Origin: Eudorina sp. 2006-703-Eu-15
Lineage: Eukaryota; Chlorophyta; Chlorophyceae; Chlamydomonadales; Volvocaceae
Assembly: GCA_003117195.1 (NCBI GenBank)
Contig: BDSI01000088.1
Location: forward strand, 434,001 to 498,000
Direction: 5' to 3'
DNA: 64,000 nt
The notes under the pieces were generated by a model, which was given only the letters and a program-made list of their open reading frames with translations, was not told the DNA's origin and did not search any database. A program made the position numbers and the translations under genes. Below are positions 33,785 to 47,200 of this stretch, piece by piece (within the stretch, counting starts at the first letter, position 1; each line of letters starts with the position of its first letter).

Positions 33785-36700
33785 GGCGGCGGAAGGCGGT
33801 GGAATGTGGGGGGCACGGGACGGTCTGTTGGCCCGCTTCTTCTCGGGGGGCTGGGAGGCGGGCTGCTGGCGTGTGTTGACGGCGGTCGGGTCGGGGCCCA
33901 GCCGCTGGTTCCGGTGCCGCGCGCGGTGAGCGTGGCCCTCTTGCGGTCATGGGGCAGGTCATGGGGGAAGCCGAAGAGGGCGGAAAAGGCGCCATGTCGG
34001 GGCGCCATTGCCGCGGCCGGTGGTGTGGACGGAAGGCCGTGGGAGTGTTTACTGGGGTGCTGCTAAGTTTTTGCATCCGGGGCGTTTGTACAAGTGGCAC
34101 TGATTGCTTGTGGGGGTCTAGGGGCGGGTGTTCCGGGGCTCTTGACATGGCGGCGACTGGTTGTCACCCACGAAGTCTGTCATGACATCTGAACACCGAT
34201 TGAAGTGGCTCTGCAGTTTTACTACGGGGGCGCCGGGGGGCATACGGGTAATCATGCCATGGGGCTAATCACACCGTGGGATTGATCACGTCGTCGATTG
34301 CAAACTTGGTAGGGCCCGCACCGTCCCCCGCGGCGCCACTGTGCCAGCGGCGGCGAACAGCTGCGCGCCCAGAAGACAGGGCAGGACCGGTGAGATCGCT
34401 TGCGACGCCGGGTGCTGCGTGGAGTTTGTGGGGTGCGTGCGCGCGCACGTGTGAGCGTGGGCAGCAAAGCGCATGTGTGTGTGTGTGTGACTGTGTGTGA
34501 CTGTGTGTGCGGGGGAGGAGGGTTAACAATTTATGTGTGTGTTTAGCGAGAACCCGCCCGAATCCATCCGCTCGTGTGTAGGGGTATGCCTAGGGGACTT
34601 CAGAGGGCAAGTGCGCCTAGGCTGGCGCCGCGGCAGGGCCTCCCGTCGTCCCGTGCCGGCCTGGCAGGACGCCAGGGCGCAGCTGCGCGCGCGCTGCCCA
34701 GCGTTGCCCGTTGCACGCTGGGGAATTTTGAGGGCCGTCTGAGGGCGAAACCGGCCGGGGGGCGAAGGCCGTTGCAGAGCGCAACGGAATTTGCAGCGTT
34801 TGATTGAATCCGAATCAAACGATGGTGGTGGTAATGCGCGGGGCGGGCGCTGAGACGGCGAGGGGAAATGGTATGCGCCGCAGCGAGCGTGGGCGCACCT
34901 GGCTAGAAGAGGGAAGATAAAGCCGACCGGCTGCCTGCCGACGGTCCATCAGCGGCACCTTCCTGCGGCCGCGCTGTGGGGTCGACGGATGGAGAGGGTG
35001 GGGGCAAGTGCGGCGCGGAGCGCCCTTGGCGGCCTCGGTGGCTGCCCGGGAGGGTCGGGGCGGTCGCCGCTCCCGGCTTCATGCGGCTCCCGACACTCAG
35101 CGCACGCGCGTCCCCGATTTCATGTGCGTACGCGCCGCTTGGTGTGCGCGCGCCCTGGAACCATCGGCCGCACGGCTGAGAGCCCATCACGTGTGGCTTG
35201 CCTTGCGCAGGAGAGGTTTTGTCAACGCGCACGTTCGCGTTAATGCACGTTCGCGTTAAGAGGGAGAGTCTGACGCGGTCGGAGTAATAGGGTGGCCACA
35301 AAGCAGCATGTACCGCACCGGTTAGCCGCGTGCAGGACGTTGTATGCCGGTAGGTCGGGGCGTTCAGTGCTCCTAACACAGGTCCGTGCGGACATTTGTT
35401 CGCCGTTTCCCTAATCCTGGCACCTGTTTTGGTTTACCGCGGTGTTCGATGGCCACACGGGCACCTCTCCCGCCCGCGCATCGTGCAGCGCCGCTCCCCT
35501 GCCGCTCGCCGCCGTTGTACTCTACCCCTTTCGCTAGACGCCTTCGGCAGGCTTCAGAGCGGTCGATTGATTGCCTCGTCTTCGGAACTCGAGTTGTGAA
35601 CTCGTGTGCATCTGCAGGGGCGCGGTCTGGGTGCCTCGTCCCCGCCTGGAGCGGTCCGTCACCATCCATGGGGGTGCATGTGCAAGGAGCAGGGCCGTGC
35701 CTCGCGCACCTCCTCTCCTGCCCTCTCGGAAAGGGGTTCTGGCAACGCACTGATCTTATTTGGAAAGCCGCGCTCGTGTATGTGCATGTTGGCCGCATGG
35801 GCGACGAGGGCGTTGCAACGTGTGCTGTTGTGAGCATGTGAGGGCGTTGCAACGTGTGCTGTGTGGCGGACCCAGGGCTCGAGGCGTGGGAATAGTGGGG
35901 TATCCTCATGCGCGACGGTTGGGCTGCTTGTTGACTTTGGGGGCGTCGCCGGGACGCTGCTTGCGGGGAGAGTGGTGGTCTTGGGGCACTGACTGACCTG
36001 GCGTCCGGGTGGGGCGCGCAGAGCGGTAAGAGGAGGCCCACTCCCCTGCAACCGGCGCAGCGTATGGGGTCGAATGTCCTCGGAGGTTTGGTTTCTGGCG
36101 CGTTCCCGCCGCGCGTTCCATTCACGACGCACTCACGCGACAAATGGAAGCGCGCACGGCGCTGGGCGGGCATAAAGGTATGGCTTGGTGGTTTGATGGC
36201 GCCTTCGTGCTGCCGCTCGGAGATCGCCGAACGCATGCGGCCCTTTGGCGCGTGGGGCCGGTCCGCGCCAGCAACGGAGAGATGAGGGGCGGGTGGCAAC
36301 ACAGCGCTCACGGACATCCAGCGGGCGGCGCGGAACCTTTCCTGGCGCCGATGCCTCGTGTGCCCGTGCGTAATTGGGGAGTCGGCATGGGCATGTGGCC
36401 CGGACGCAGCCGCCCGACGCGATCTTTCCTCCACGTCCCACGTACTTGGTGATGGCGGATCCGCAGCAGTGCGTCGCGTGCGTCACGATGGCACTCTTGT
36501 GAACTTGGTTGTGAGCACCAGATGGTAATCTTGAAGCCCTTGTTGTTGAGGGCGGGCAGGCGTATTATTCACTCTTCCAGTGTCGCCGTCGCCGGCTAAT
36601 CCGTTCAGCTCGCCTGTCGCCGAGAAGACCAACGCCGCGACGTGGCTTTTTGACCGACAGGGCCAGGAAAGTGACGTGGTGTTCGTTGCAGACGGCCGGC

Positions 36701-38278
36701 GACGATGACATGGGCTGCGGCGATACTGACTGGGATGGCGGCGACGGTAGCAGAAATGAGGAGCCCGGGACTGCCGCTGGCTCGGCATTAACGAACAGAG
36801 GCTGCGGTTCCAACTGCCAGGTCAACTCCGCGTGCCGCATCTTGGAAGGTAATGAAGAGGCGCGTCATGGCGGGCGGGTGATACGGTGGACACCTGCATT
36901 GACACAACCGTATACTGGGGGTCCAGTTGCGGCGGTTCTATTTATTCTAGGTGGCGCCTGGGCAGGCGGCCGCTCCGTCCTTTCCGTGTACCCGTAGAGT
37001 GTTCGAGGGTATTTGAGGTGCTGGTGCGGGTAGGTGCCTGTCACCTGTTCTTGAGGGGGAGTAAGAAAAGTTGCCGAGTGATTCAGGATGATGACGGGGA
37101 AGGTGCCGTATCGGCGGATAGGGCGAGGGGGAGTTGCGATGCGGGGGTTTCGCGTTGTGGCCTGCTGCCATTTTGGCCTGGCAGTGAAGGAGGTCAGTGC
37201 TAGCGCACACCGAGGACTGTTGTTGGAACTCGTTTGCCGACGATCACGCGGATGAGTTGTGGGCGTGGTTGTGTTGAAGATCATGTCCAAGTCGGCATCG
37301 TGGGGAGCTGGGGACCATGCGCGGCCGGTCTTGTCGACAGGCGGAACGGCCGGTGGGACCAGCTAGCGACGGCTCCATTGAGAGGCCTCAAAACGTCCGG
37401 TGCCCTACCTGTGTTTAGAAATGAAACCCTGCCTGTGTCCGTGCTGCGAGTTGATCCCCGGGCGCGCTGGATTTGTAGCTGCTGAATAGCAGGGCATCGC
37501 CCGGGTCCGCCCCGCTGAGTTGTGCTGTCAGCAATCGAGGCAGCACCATGGCACACGATCACGTAGAAAACTTTGCCGCACCCTGCCTCATCACTAGGCG
37601 TGAACGCTAACGAGGGCATCAGCAGGTGGGGCGTGCCCCGGCGTGTTCTTGTGACGCTGGTGCGCTGGTCTTCCGGATTTCAGGTCTGGGGGCGCTGCTG
37701 TGCACGCGGCCTTTTCGATTCGCAGTGTGTGGTGGGGAGGCTTCGGCTGTCGCCGATGGACCCGCGGGGTCTCAAGTACCATAATTAATCGCGCGACCGA
37801 GGATGCTACGCTGGCGGTTTCGCGGGAAGTATCTTCCTGTCAACAATGTCAACTCTTAAATTGCAGTTTGTCCTCACTCCGTTACATGGAAGCGGGGAGA
37901 CGGACTCCACTGAGGTGGGTGGCATAACCCCTGTTCGTGGCCGCGAAACCCGAAAATTGCAGCCAATGATCGGCCACAATTGCAGCCACGCCAAAGATCG
38001 GATGGCAAGGCACCAGTGGTGTCCTTCAGGCAGTCGTCGCATGGTCTCTGCGATGTACGATCGCAACGGAATCCGTTCGTGCTGAGCCCTGTCCATGAGG
38101 TGCTGCAAAACAACGTATGTCCACGGCCAAATCAATCCTATTTGTGTCACTCAGGGAAGCTGACGTAACCTCATTTTCACTCCGCAAAACTGCATCATTG
38201 CATAGCTCATACAGTGAATCAGGCCAAGAAATGAATCGATAACATGTTGTGATACTTGAATTAAGATAGGTTATAGGA
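33785..38278. other. Gene-poor stretch with unconvincing open frames
   Basis: The 3' flank of the LRR-like gene, then GC-rich and later AT-richer sequence. A 353-codon minus frame (35373-36434) and minus frames at 36483-37290 lack any family feature and have odd His/Arg/Pro composition. A 24-base direct repeat (GAGGGCGTTGCAACGTGTGC...) occurs near 35805 and 35840. GT dinucleotides cluster near 34470-34530. The promoter of the next gene should lie at the right end. Confidence 0.4.
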
Positions 38279-41200
38279 ATGACTATGAGAAGTGCATTGG
38301 GCCTGGTCCTCGCGACAGGGATCGCTCTTCTATGTTGGAAGCCACGCTTCATTTCTGCAGCTGATCAGCACCAGTGAGATCGATCAATTCATCGTTCACA
38401 ACGCGCTCGGATTCGGTGATATTTTTGTGTGCAAACTTCTTTTTGCATGCAGGGCTGCTGCAGCCCCAACACGGAAAGGATTGAATTTCTTTCACGCCGT
38501 GAGCTACTTATATGCTTGTATCTGAGGAACCAGTCTGTGAACTTACATGCAGAATCGGCTTGTGTTTGACAGGGCGATGACACCTTATCGTGGGACAGCC
38601 TTGAGCTTACTCGCATGCGCGAACTTCATGCAAAAGACTTCACTAATTCTGAGGTATGTGCACGAGGGTCGACCTGCGGGTTGTCGTGATCACCGTCACA
38701 ACTGTCCGGACGAAGAAGTTGAGAACGGCCGTTCGCTCCCACAGGAGTTTCTCGGCTCGGCTAACCTGGCGGAGTACTTAGGTCTGTCGCCGGTGGACTC
38801 CATACACTTACCGATACCCCTGAACGTCGTGCTGGTGGGGTTCAACGGCGACGGCAACGCTGCCGTCACCATCTCGACGGAGGAACTGAACGAATGGTTC
38901 TCGCACCTAGACCATGTGTTGCCGCACACGCGGATAGACCGAGCCGACCTGACCTGCCAAGAAGACGGTGCGTCCGCGCCTGCCACTGGCTCAGTCGCTG
39001 CTCTACCGGGTTGCGTGTTCGATCGCTGCCTTTCCGATGTACTGCAGCGCGTCAATCACCATTGGGGGAGCTCATAAACCGCATACCCTCTGATCCCTGA
39101 TCACACGCACTGCGCTTGCGGTACCTGCGTCAGCTTGCAGCCAGGCACACAAGTGACAGCACACTCTTTCAATTCGCACGCCCAATCTCACCTTCCACCC
39201 ACCGGGCCACGCGGCGTTTCCACCGCCGCAATCCCCTGCAGGGCAATGCGCCGGCCTGGTGCACGGCCGCTTCCACCCCGTGCCGATGCCCTCCTATGTG
39301 CACCTCAACTTCACATGCAATGTGGTGCTCATAAAGCGGCGCGACGTCGTGGACACGTTTGAACGCGCCATCGCGGCATTCAGCCGCCCGGTGGACCCCG
39401 CCGTGACGACAGGCGTTCAGCAGGTGGGCGTCGTGGCAGCAATAAAAACGCCAGATGGGGGCAAGGGATATCTAGGGTTTGGTGCTGTTCTGAGGTTTCG
39501 CGCTCTCGATATATATTGGCATAAGGGGTCCCTATCTCGTATACCTGGGCGTCGCACTAATGGTTATCTTAGGACCCACAGCGGGCGCCGGGCCAGAGAT
39601 GATCCGGCGCATCCGACGCCAGCGGCGCGGTGGTGCGCCTGGGCGGGCAGTCTCGGTATGGTGTGTGGGTTAAGAGTTTTTGGCTGGGTGAGGCAGAACA
39701 CCGCAAAACGACGCAGGGGGGGCAGGATGACGTAGGCTTGGGGACTTGGGCTCTCGACATCCATGCCGGGCATTACCCTCGTAACGGCAAGCATGTTCTG
39801 CGCCGTCTGTTGGCACAAGAGTCTTCTTTTCGCAGCAGTCACGCTCGATGGGGTTCGCGTGCATGTGTTGGTTGTTGTCAGGTGGATGCCTCCAAGATGG
39901 AGGCCTTGGTCGACCACTTTGTGACCGCTTTGGGCCTGGACACGTCGTACAGCCTCGTCGTACTGAACCCCAGTTGGCACGTGGACGAGCCGGTGTACGG
40001 CTATCGGATGGGAATCAGCAGCGCGGAGCTTCAGACAGTCAAGGGCAACAACCAGCGGCTGCGTCATCTGATGGTGAGTTGTGTGTGTGGGGGGGTGCGG
40101 CGGAATTTGTGCGGGCCGTCCTTCCGCTGCGGGCCAACCGTTAAGCGGTAAGGTGACAACACCTGCCGGTAAGGAGGTCCGGACCGGAACGTGCGGCGCG
40201 GCTTGCCTAACAGCGCTTGTTCTCTCTGGAATCCACAAGACCTCATCGTGGCTGTTGCGCATGTGCGTCTCGACCCTGGCTGCGCGCCGCACCGCCCGAC
40301 CCCACCTGGTCGGTGTGAGCCTGGTCGGTGTGAGCCTGAGCCTGATTCCTCCCCCTGCACAATGCGCGCTGTTCCAGGGCTCCATGAACACGGCGGAGCC
40401 GGTGCTGCCGTCTCGCTTCCGGGGGGGCTGGGGCAACTACAGGCAATCAGGCCGGGTGGTGGCGGCCAAGTTCTCTGCGGTGGATAGTACGGCGGAGAGG
40501 TACGGCGGATTGGAGCTTTGCGGGTGGGGGGTGGGCGCACTTTCTGGGCACGGGATAAGGGAGGCAGTCCAGGGAGAAGCGCACTGAGATTGAACCCACA
40601 TTCCTTTCCCACTGCGCTTGGCGGGACAGCGGTGTCCACCCTGGGTCGCGCAGTGAGGGCGCTCTGACGTTTGTCCGAGTGCAAGGCCAGTGCCGTTTGT
40701 GCGTCTGTGCCTCATCCCTGCAAGTGAGACCCAGCGCGCCCTGACTGCGAAGCATGAATATGACCCGGCCTGGCTGCGTGGCGGCTTGCGCCGGCTCTTC
40801 CCACGCCATGAGCCATTTCTTACGACACCTTCTCGCACCCGGCGCAATGGTGTTTTCCGTGTTGCTGCACGCCACGGCGCCCGCCCCGTGCCGTCCCGCC
40901 CCGCCGGCAGCGAGCGCTGGGTGTCCGTGGTGACCGGGTACCTGGGGCAGGAGGAGCAGCTGAAGCGGCAGCTGATGGACGCCGCGGGCATGGAGCGCGG
41001 CGCGCCCGCGTTCGTGCAGGTGACCCGGCTGCTGTCGCGGCCGGGCAGCCTCATGGGGGCGATCTTGCGGAAGGAGCTGCTGGATGCGTGGGCCATCGCC
41101 GCGGGTGAGTGCTGCTGAGGCCCGCCCGCTGGGGAAGGCTGGGGAGGGAGCAGGGTGTCGAGGCCCGATGGGGAGGGAGCAGGGTGTCGAGGCCCGCCTG

Positions 41201-44200
41201 AGGGCAAGCCGAGCGGTCCCATTGCTGATCCATCGGTGCTGATCGTCCCAGGCGGTCCAGCTTCGCTGCGCGCTTGGCTTGTGTGTCTGCCAAGGACACG
41301 GCGACGCGCTTGCATCCTAAGTTTGCTGACGGGTCTGCGGAATGTTGGAATGACGTCATGGTAGGCCCCCACACGCACACCCGTGTCCGCCACTCGGGGG
41401 GCTCAGCCGGCCCGTCCCGGCGCGGAAGGGTCGTCCGTCCTCAGCTTCGTCCAATCGCGCCCCGCTCCTATAGTGGTCCTGAAGTGATCCGTCGCCGGTA
41501 GGCATCAGCTTGCAAGCGCTCTCCGCTGGGGGGCGGCTCCCGACAGCTCCCGACTGCTCTCTCCTATGGCTTCCTTTTGAATATGTCTACCAACTTCCTA
41601 TACCCCTCTGAACTTGAACCCCCCCCAGAGGAGCTGCACAGCACCTTCCACACCTCGCACCCCGCCGAGGACTGCCTGGTCAACACCTGGGTGGGCACCA
41701 GCGGCCGCTGGGTGCTGCTGGACCTCACCGCGGGGCCCAAGGACTGGGGCCCGGCGCTCGGCGGCGAGGGCGTGGTGCACCACCAGACCCTGCCGCAGGT
41801 GCAGGAGCTGTTCGGAGGCGTCAAGCGGATGAAGGAACGTGAGTGCGAGCGCGGGGCGACGCGGCGCGTATTAATATTAACAGCAACGATACCGATGCCG
41901 CGAGGCAGCGCATACTAACATGAACAGCAACGATACCGATGCGGCATACCAAAAAAGTACAGCAACGATGCCGACCGGCGTGCTGGCCTCTTTCCCCGCG
42001 TGCGCCCTTGGCGGGCAAGGCTGGAGGGCACCTCTGGCCCGGGCTGATCCCTCAAGAGCAACCCGGCAGCAGGCACATGTACGGTCGCGCGCTTGCAGGT
42101 TGGCGAAAGCGTCCGGAACAGGCCTCGTACGTAACCGGCAAAGCCGGGCGTGAACCCGGGGATCTGCAGGAGGACCTGGCCTTGGGGCTGGGCTTCTTCC
42201 ATTCCACCTGTGCGCGTGTTGTCCGCTCTCTGCACGACATGAAAGAAATCACATCGTATCCCATGCGCGTGTCGTCCCCATCGTTTCCTGCCTGGCCTGC
42301 GCTACCTCTTGACCCGTGTGTTGCCTGTGTTGCCTCTACCCGGGTCGGTCAGAGGTCCGCGAGGACGCGCGCGTCTCCGGCAGCTCAGAGCAGATGGTGG
42401 CGGATTCCCTCAACCAGGCGCGCTCCGCCCGCCTGCCGTCCGTGGCGAACCGCCACCACCATGTCTTTATGCTCAAGGCGAGCGTGCCGGGCGGGCCGGG
42501 TCCGGGGCATGGAGATGACGATCTCCTGTCGTGGCACGGGGGCTGTATGGACCGCTCCTCGGGTGGATGGACCGATGCAGGGTCGCCACCTAGGTGAATC
42601 AGTTGAGGGCGCTGAGGGGGAAGGCAAGGATCGAACCTGTGATAGCGCGCCAGGGGGGAAAGCCTTGCAAGCGCCGCAAGGAATAAGTAACTCATATCAC
42701 GCAAACCGGCAAACGCTTATAGAATGGTTCACCTTTGCTGCAGTTTGTGATTCCCGTCGCCCCGAGCGACGCCGTGCCTGCGACCCCGCGGGTGCTGCAC
42801 CTCACTCCCACGTCCCACCATTCCAACGCGCGAAATGGAAATGGAACCGCAGAGGCAGGCAGCGCGGCGGCAGGCCATGGAGCCAGGCAGCAAGCCCATC
42901 GACCCGGCCGCGGAGGAGGAGGAGGAGCGCGCCTGGCGGGCCCAGCACCAGATCGTCCTGCTGCAGGCGGAGCTGGACCTCATGGAGGAGTGGGCCATGC
43001 GGTACTGCCACAACAATGTGTGTGCGGGGGGAGAGTGTGTAAAGGAGAACTGAGCCGGAGTGTGTGTGTTTAGAATTGCAGGAGTGTGTGTGTGTGTGTG
43101 TTTAGATAAGAGACCCGCCCGAGTGTGTGTTATTTAGGCAGGCAGAACAGGAGTGCGTGACATGCGCGGGGCCGATTGGCGCCCGATAGTTTGCCCGTAT
43201 GCGTATATAATATACCCATTGCCCGAACCCTAAAATGAAAAGAAGGCTGCGGTGTCGGAAGAGCGCTGAGAGCGCCCGAGTGTGTGTGTGTGTGTGTGTT
43301 ACAGTACGTGCAGGTTCGGGCTTGTGCATGACAGCGCGTGCCTTGCTTTCTTTCCTTACCTCAAAAACCTGACCTCGACTGTTCAAACCACGACGTGAAG
43401 ACAAGGAAGGATGTGCGAGTTGCAGCTTGCCGTCCTGTGAGCCATGGAGCATGCGCGTTTGCAATGGGGATATGCAGCCACGATACATGGCTTGTTGCAT
43501 GATTTGCTCGCACGGTTTGCTGGCCTTGCCCAATCGGTTTCCCACGATGTTGTCGACTCCCTCATAACTTCGGCCCAGCCCGCATCCTTCACCGGCGCCT
43601 CCCATTGTTTGGAAGCAGCAGCAGAGATCGGTTGCACCTGTAGGGACACCGTGTACCGCCGCGGGGATACCTCGCAGGCTCAACCCCCGCTCATATGCGG
43701 CACCTGGAAGGAGGAGGTGCAGGAGCTCCGCGCTGGGCTGTCCAAGGCGCACTCAGCCACCGGCTCCGAGGCCGTGTACGAGCTGTTCCGGCAGCACCGC
43801 TGGGAGATCTTCGGCGAGGAGCAGGACTTGGCGGAGGTGGGGCTCGGGGCAAGACGAGCTCCGGAGAGTACGAAGTAGCGATTACTACTATAAAGTTCGG
43901 GGAGGGCAAGGAAGAGGGTTTCGGGCTACGTGTCAGACCATTTGGACCATGGGCGTAGCAGACGCAAGCTGATGGCGGCGCACAAGAAGTTCCGTTTCAC
44001 GGCCGAGTCCGCTGGGGGGAAGCCAAACTGGGGCACGGGTTAGGAGATGGTCCGCGGAGTTGAGGCTGAGGCTTCAGGCGCGGCCTAGGCTTGTGGGCCG
44101 AACGCTGGCGAGGACACGCGTTGGGCTGGGAGTGTGGCACGGCTGCCTGGACTGCAATCTCAACATCGACAGTGTGCATAATAAGAACAATAAGAGTACG

Positions 44201-47200
44201 CCGGCCGGAGCCGGGCATGTGTTAAGGGGGTGGGGAAGTGACGGGTGGCGTAGCCATCCCTGTATGCCCGCCCGCACCACCGGGGGGCAGTGCGCATGCT
44301 TGTGCAGCTGGCCCACGGGTCGGCTTCGTACGCCTGGTGCCTGAGCAAGTGAGCATCCGCGGGATCAGCCTCCAGGGCTTACAGGCAGGCCGACCCGCTT
44401 CTTATTGTGGTGCCCACCCCGTGCTGCGTCCGCAGCTGCACCCCGAGCTGTGGGACGAGCAGGAGATCGCGCGCGACACCCTGCTGTCCGAGCTGGCGGG
44501 GGCCCTATCCCGCGCCATCCGCCACGTGATCGCGCCGCCAACGGCAAGCTGGCACGGCCGTCGCGTGTCGACCGCCGCTCCGCCGTCTCCGTCGCCGCAC
44601 ACTCCGGCCGCCGCAGCCTCTGCCGGCGGCGCGGCCGATGGCGACTGGAAGCCGCGTCACACCACGGCGCCTCCGTTCGCGCAACACGTGAGGCCCGGCG
44701 GGGGTAATGCGCCGCCGCCGCGCTTGGTCCGAGGCCGATGTATGGCCGATGTACTGGGTGGAATGGGAGGGGGATTCCTCCCAGGCCCTATGGGATGGAG
44801 GCCCGATGGGATGGAGGCCCGATGCGTGTCCACTATATTACTTAAGGGAAAGGGCCTCTTGGCAAGAGAAAGACACCAATGACGCATCACCCAGGAGGCC
44901 GCAGTAGGCGGTCCCTCGGTAGGACAGCACGTGAGCCAATATCCCGTTGGACGTACGACTTTTCTTTTAAGTTGCTGTTCACCACAACAACGTTTGCGGC
45001 CCTGGCCAACGCGGCCCTTGCTCCAAGTCGGTCGATCTTCGGCTTTTGTCGTGAGGCACCCTTTGACTGCATGGTATGGTGCTGCCCGGACACCACTCCT
45101 TCCCACGCCACGCTGTCCGTGCCTACGCCGCCCGTGCCTGTCCGCCTGCAGGTCAACTTCCACATCTACCTCATCTCGGACAACAGCCGCCACCTGCAGA
45201 CCTCCACCGCCGGCACCGCGCACTTTGACATCGAGGGCTACAAGGTGGCTGTCGACGACCTTCGACTGCCCAACCAGGTGTGGGGAGCGACCCGAGCGGG
45301 CTGTTGCCCCACCGGCGCTGTCTCAACACTCTCTGCCTGCCTGTGGGGAGCGACCCGAGCGGGCTGCTGTCTCAACACTCTCTGCCGTGACGGGCCCACC
45401 TGCGCTGCTAGGCCCCGCCTTCTCCCCCGCGTCCCACCACTCCTGCTGCTGATGGGCCGCCAACCCAGGTGTAACAACTCGGCCCTGCGCCGCACACGGG
45501 GGTCCCCCGGGGACCGCCACCGCTGGGCTTGTCTTTCTAGGGTTTATTATTTCTTTATTCAATTTAACCCCCGCAGGTGTTCCAGTACCACGTGAGCCGG
45601 GTCAACCTGCTGGATGAGCCCGCGCTGGCGTCGGGCATGGCGGCGGCGCTGCACACCACCCTGCAGGACATCCCCTCGTCGGAGGACTTTTTTGAAGGTG
45701 AGCACCTCGAAGTAGACGAGGGCTCCAGAAGGGGGGGGATGGCCGCCGCGATGCCCGCGTGTGCAGCACGGCCTGTGGTCAGCCTGGGAAGAAAGGGGGT
45801 TCGGCAAGAAAGGGCATCTCAAACGAGAGCACATGATCGCCGAAGACAGTGGACAGTGGACAGTGGATACCTGACGTCCCTTGTGCGATACCTGAGGATG
45901 TGACTGGACGTGATGTCTTGTGATGCACCCTGACTTCCACATACGCGCTACCCACCCACCGTGTATACGTATATATACGTATATATATGTATATGTATAT
46001 GTATATGCTCGCGCGCTGCGCCGCCACTGTCCGCCCTCGACTGTGCCGCCCTCCGGCTCCCTCCCCCCTTGCGGCTGCCCTTGCCCTCCGCAGCAGAGAT
46101 GGAGCGCGTGTACGTGGACAGCCTGGAGCTGGCGGCCACACTGCGCCGCCACTTCCCGCCCACCAAGCAGCAGCTGCACCGCGAGGAGGAGGCGAACAAG
46201 CACCCCCGGATCAGTCTTACGGTGGGTGCATCGGCCGTGGGCGGTGTGTGGCGTGAAAGAGTCGGCATTCAGAGCCACTCACTGGGAACGGCACACACAC
46301 ACACACACACACACTTGGACGGACTCCGACGCTCAGCGCGGTGGGGACCCTGGGACCCCATCACGCGGGGGCATGTTTTCCTTTCTAACCCCAAGTCCAC
46401 ATTGCCATCACGCAGTCCTTCTCTCCCCCCAAGCTGATTTTTCACCCGGACCTTTGCTCTGGCAGCAGCGCAGCCTGCCAATTTCCTAAATTGTAACCCC
46501 CATACACACACAATCTTGACCGGCGTTTACCTTTCTCCCGCATGCCTCTTGATGATGCTGCGCGTGGCCAACGGCGCAGGCGCAAGTTCGTGACATCCCC
46601 GTGTACATCCTCCAGCTTGAGAGGGACACCGCCGTACTACTGGACGAGCACTACAACGCCCGCGCGCTGGACGACATGATCCTGGTGGTCGCCAACAGCG
46701 CGCGCAGGTGGGCACTCCGAAGCCGTCACGTGGGCCGTCATGGGCCGTCAAGGGTGGGGCAGCTGGCTGGCTGGCTGTGTGGGCCATATTGAGCTGGCCT
46801 CAGTGTCACGAGTGCTGCCGGGTGCCACGCCTGGAAGCCACCGGGGTCCCCGGGGCTGCCGCTCCCACGAAGATTTCACATGCCCTGCCAAGCCGTGGCC
46901 GTTCTGTGCTCCCCCGGCAATGATCCCGAACGCGCAGCACACACATCACACATAAGCAGCATCACATACGGTACGTCGTTGTGGGCCCCCGCCCCGCCCG
47001 CAAGACGTCCTCACGCGCCTGTCCCTTCTCATCCCGCGCCGGCGTCCGTGTCCGTGCCTCCAGGGACGAGCACCCCACCGGCATGATGTGCGGCGGCATG
47101 CTGGTGGCGCGGCCCATCTCCCCGCTGAAGGAGGCGCTGGCGGCCACGCTGCTGCACCTGGGCGGTCTGCTGCCGCCGCACCTGGGCTACAACCCGCGCA

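Noticed and set aside
35373..36434. 353-codon open frame on the minus strand
   Set aside because: His/Arg/Pro-rich with no domain, no plausible splice context and no repeat of family words. Long chance frames are common at this GC content.
36483..37290. Minus-strand frames that might be a retroelement remnant
   Set aside because: No reverse transcriptase, integrase or gag motif could be read; left as non-coding.
42600..42640. GGATCGAACC, resembling a reversed tRNA B box
   Set aside because: Spacing of the consensus is one base off and no A box or cloverleaf is found nearby; it lies in an intron.
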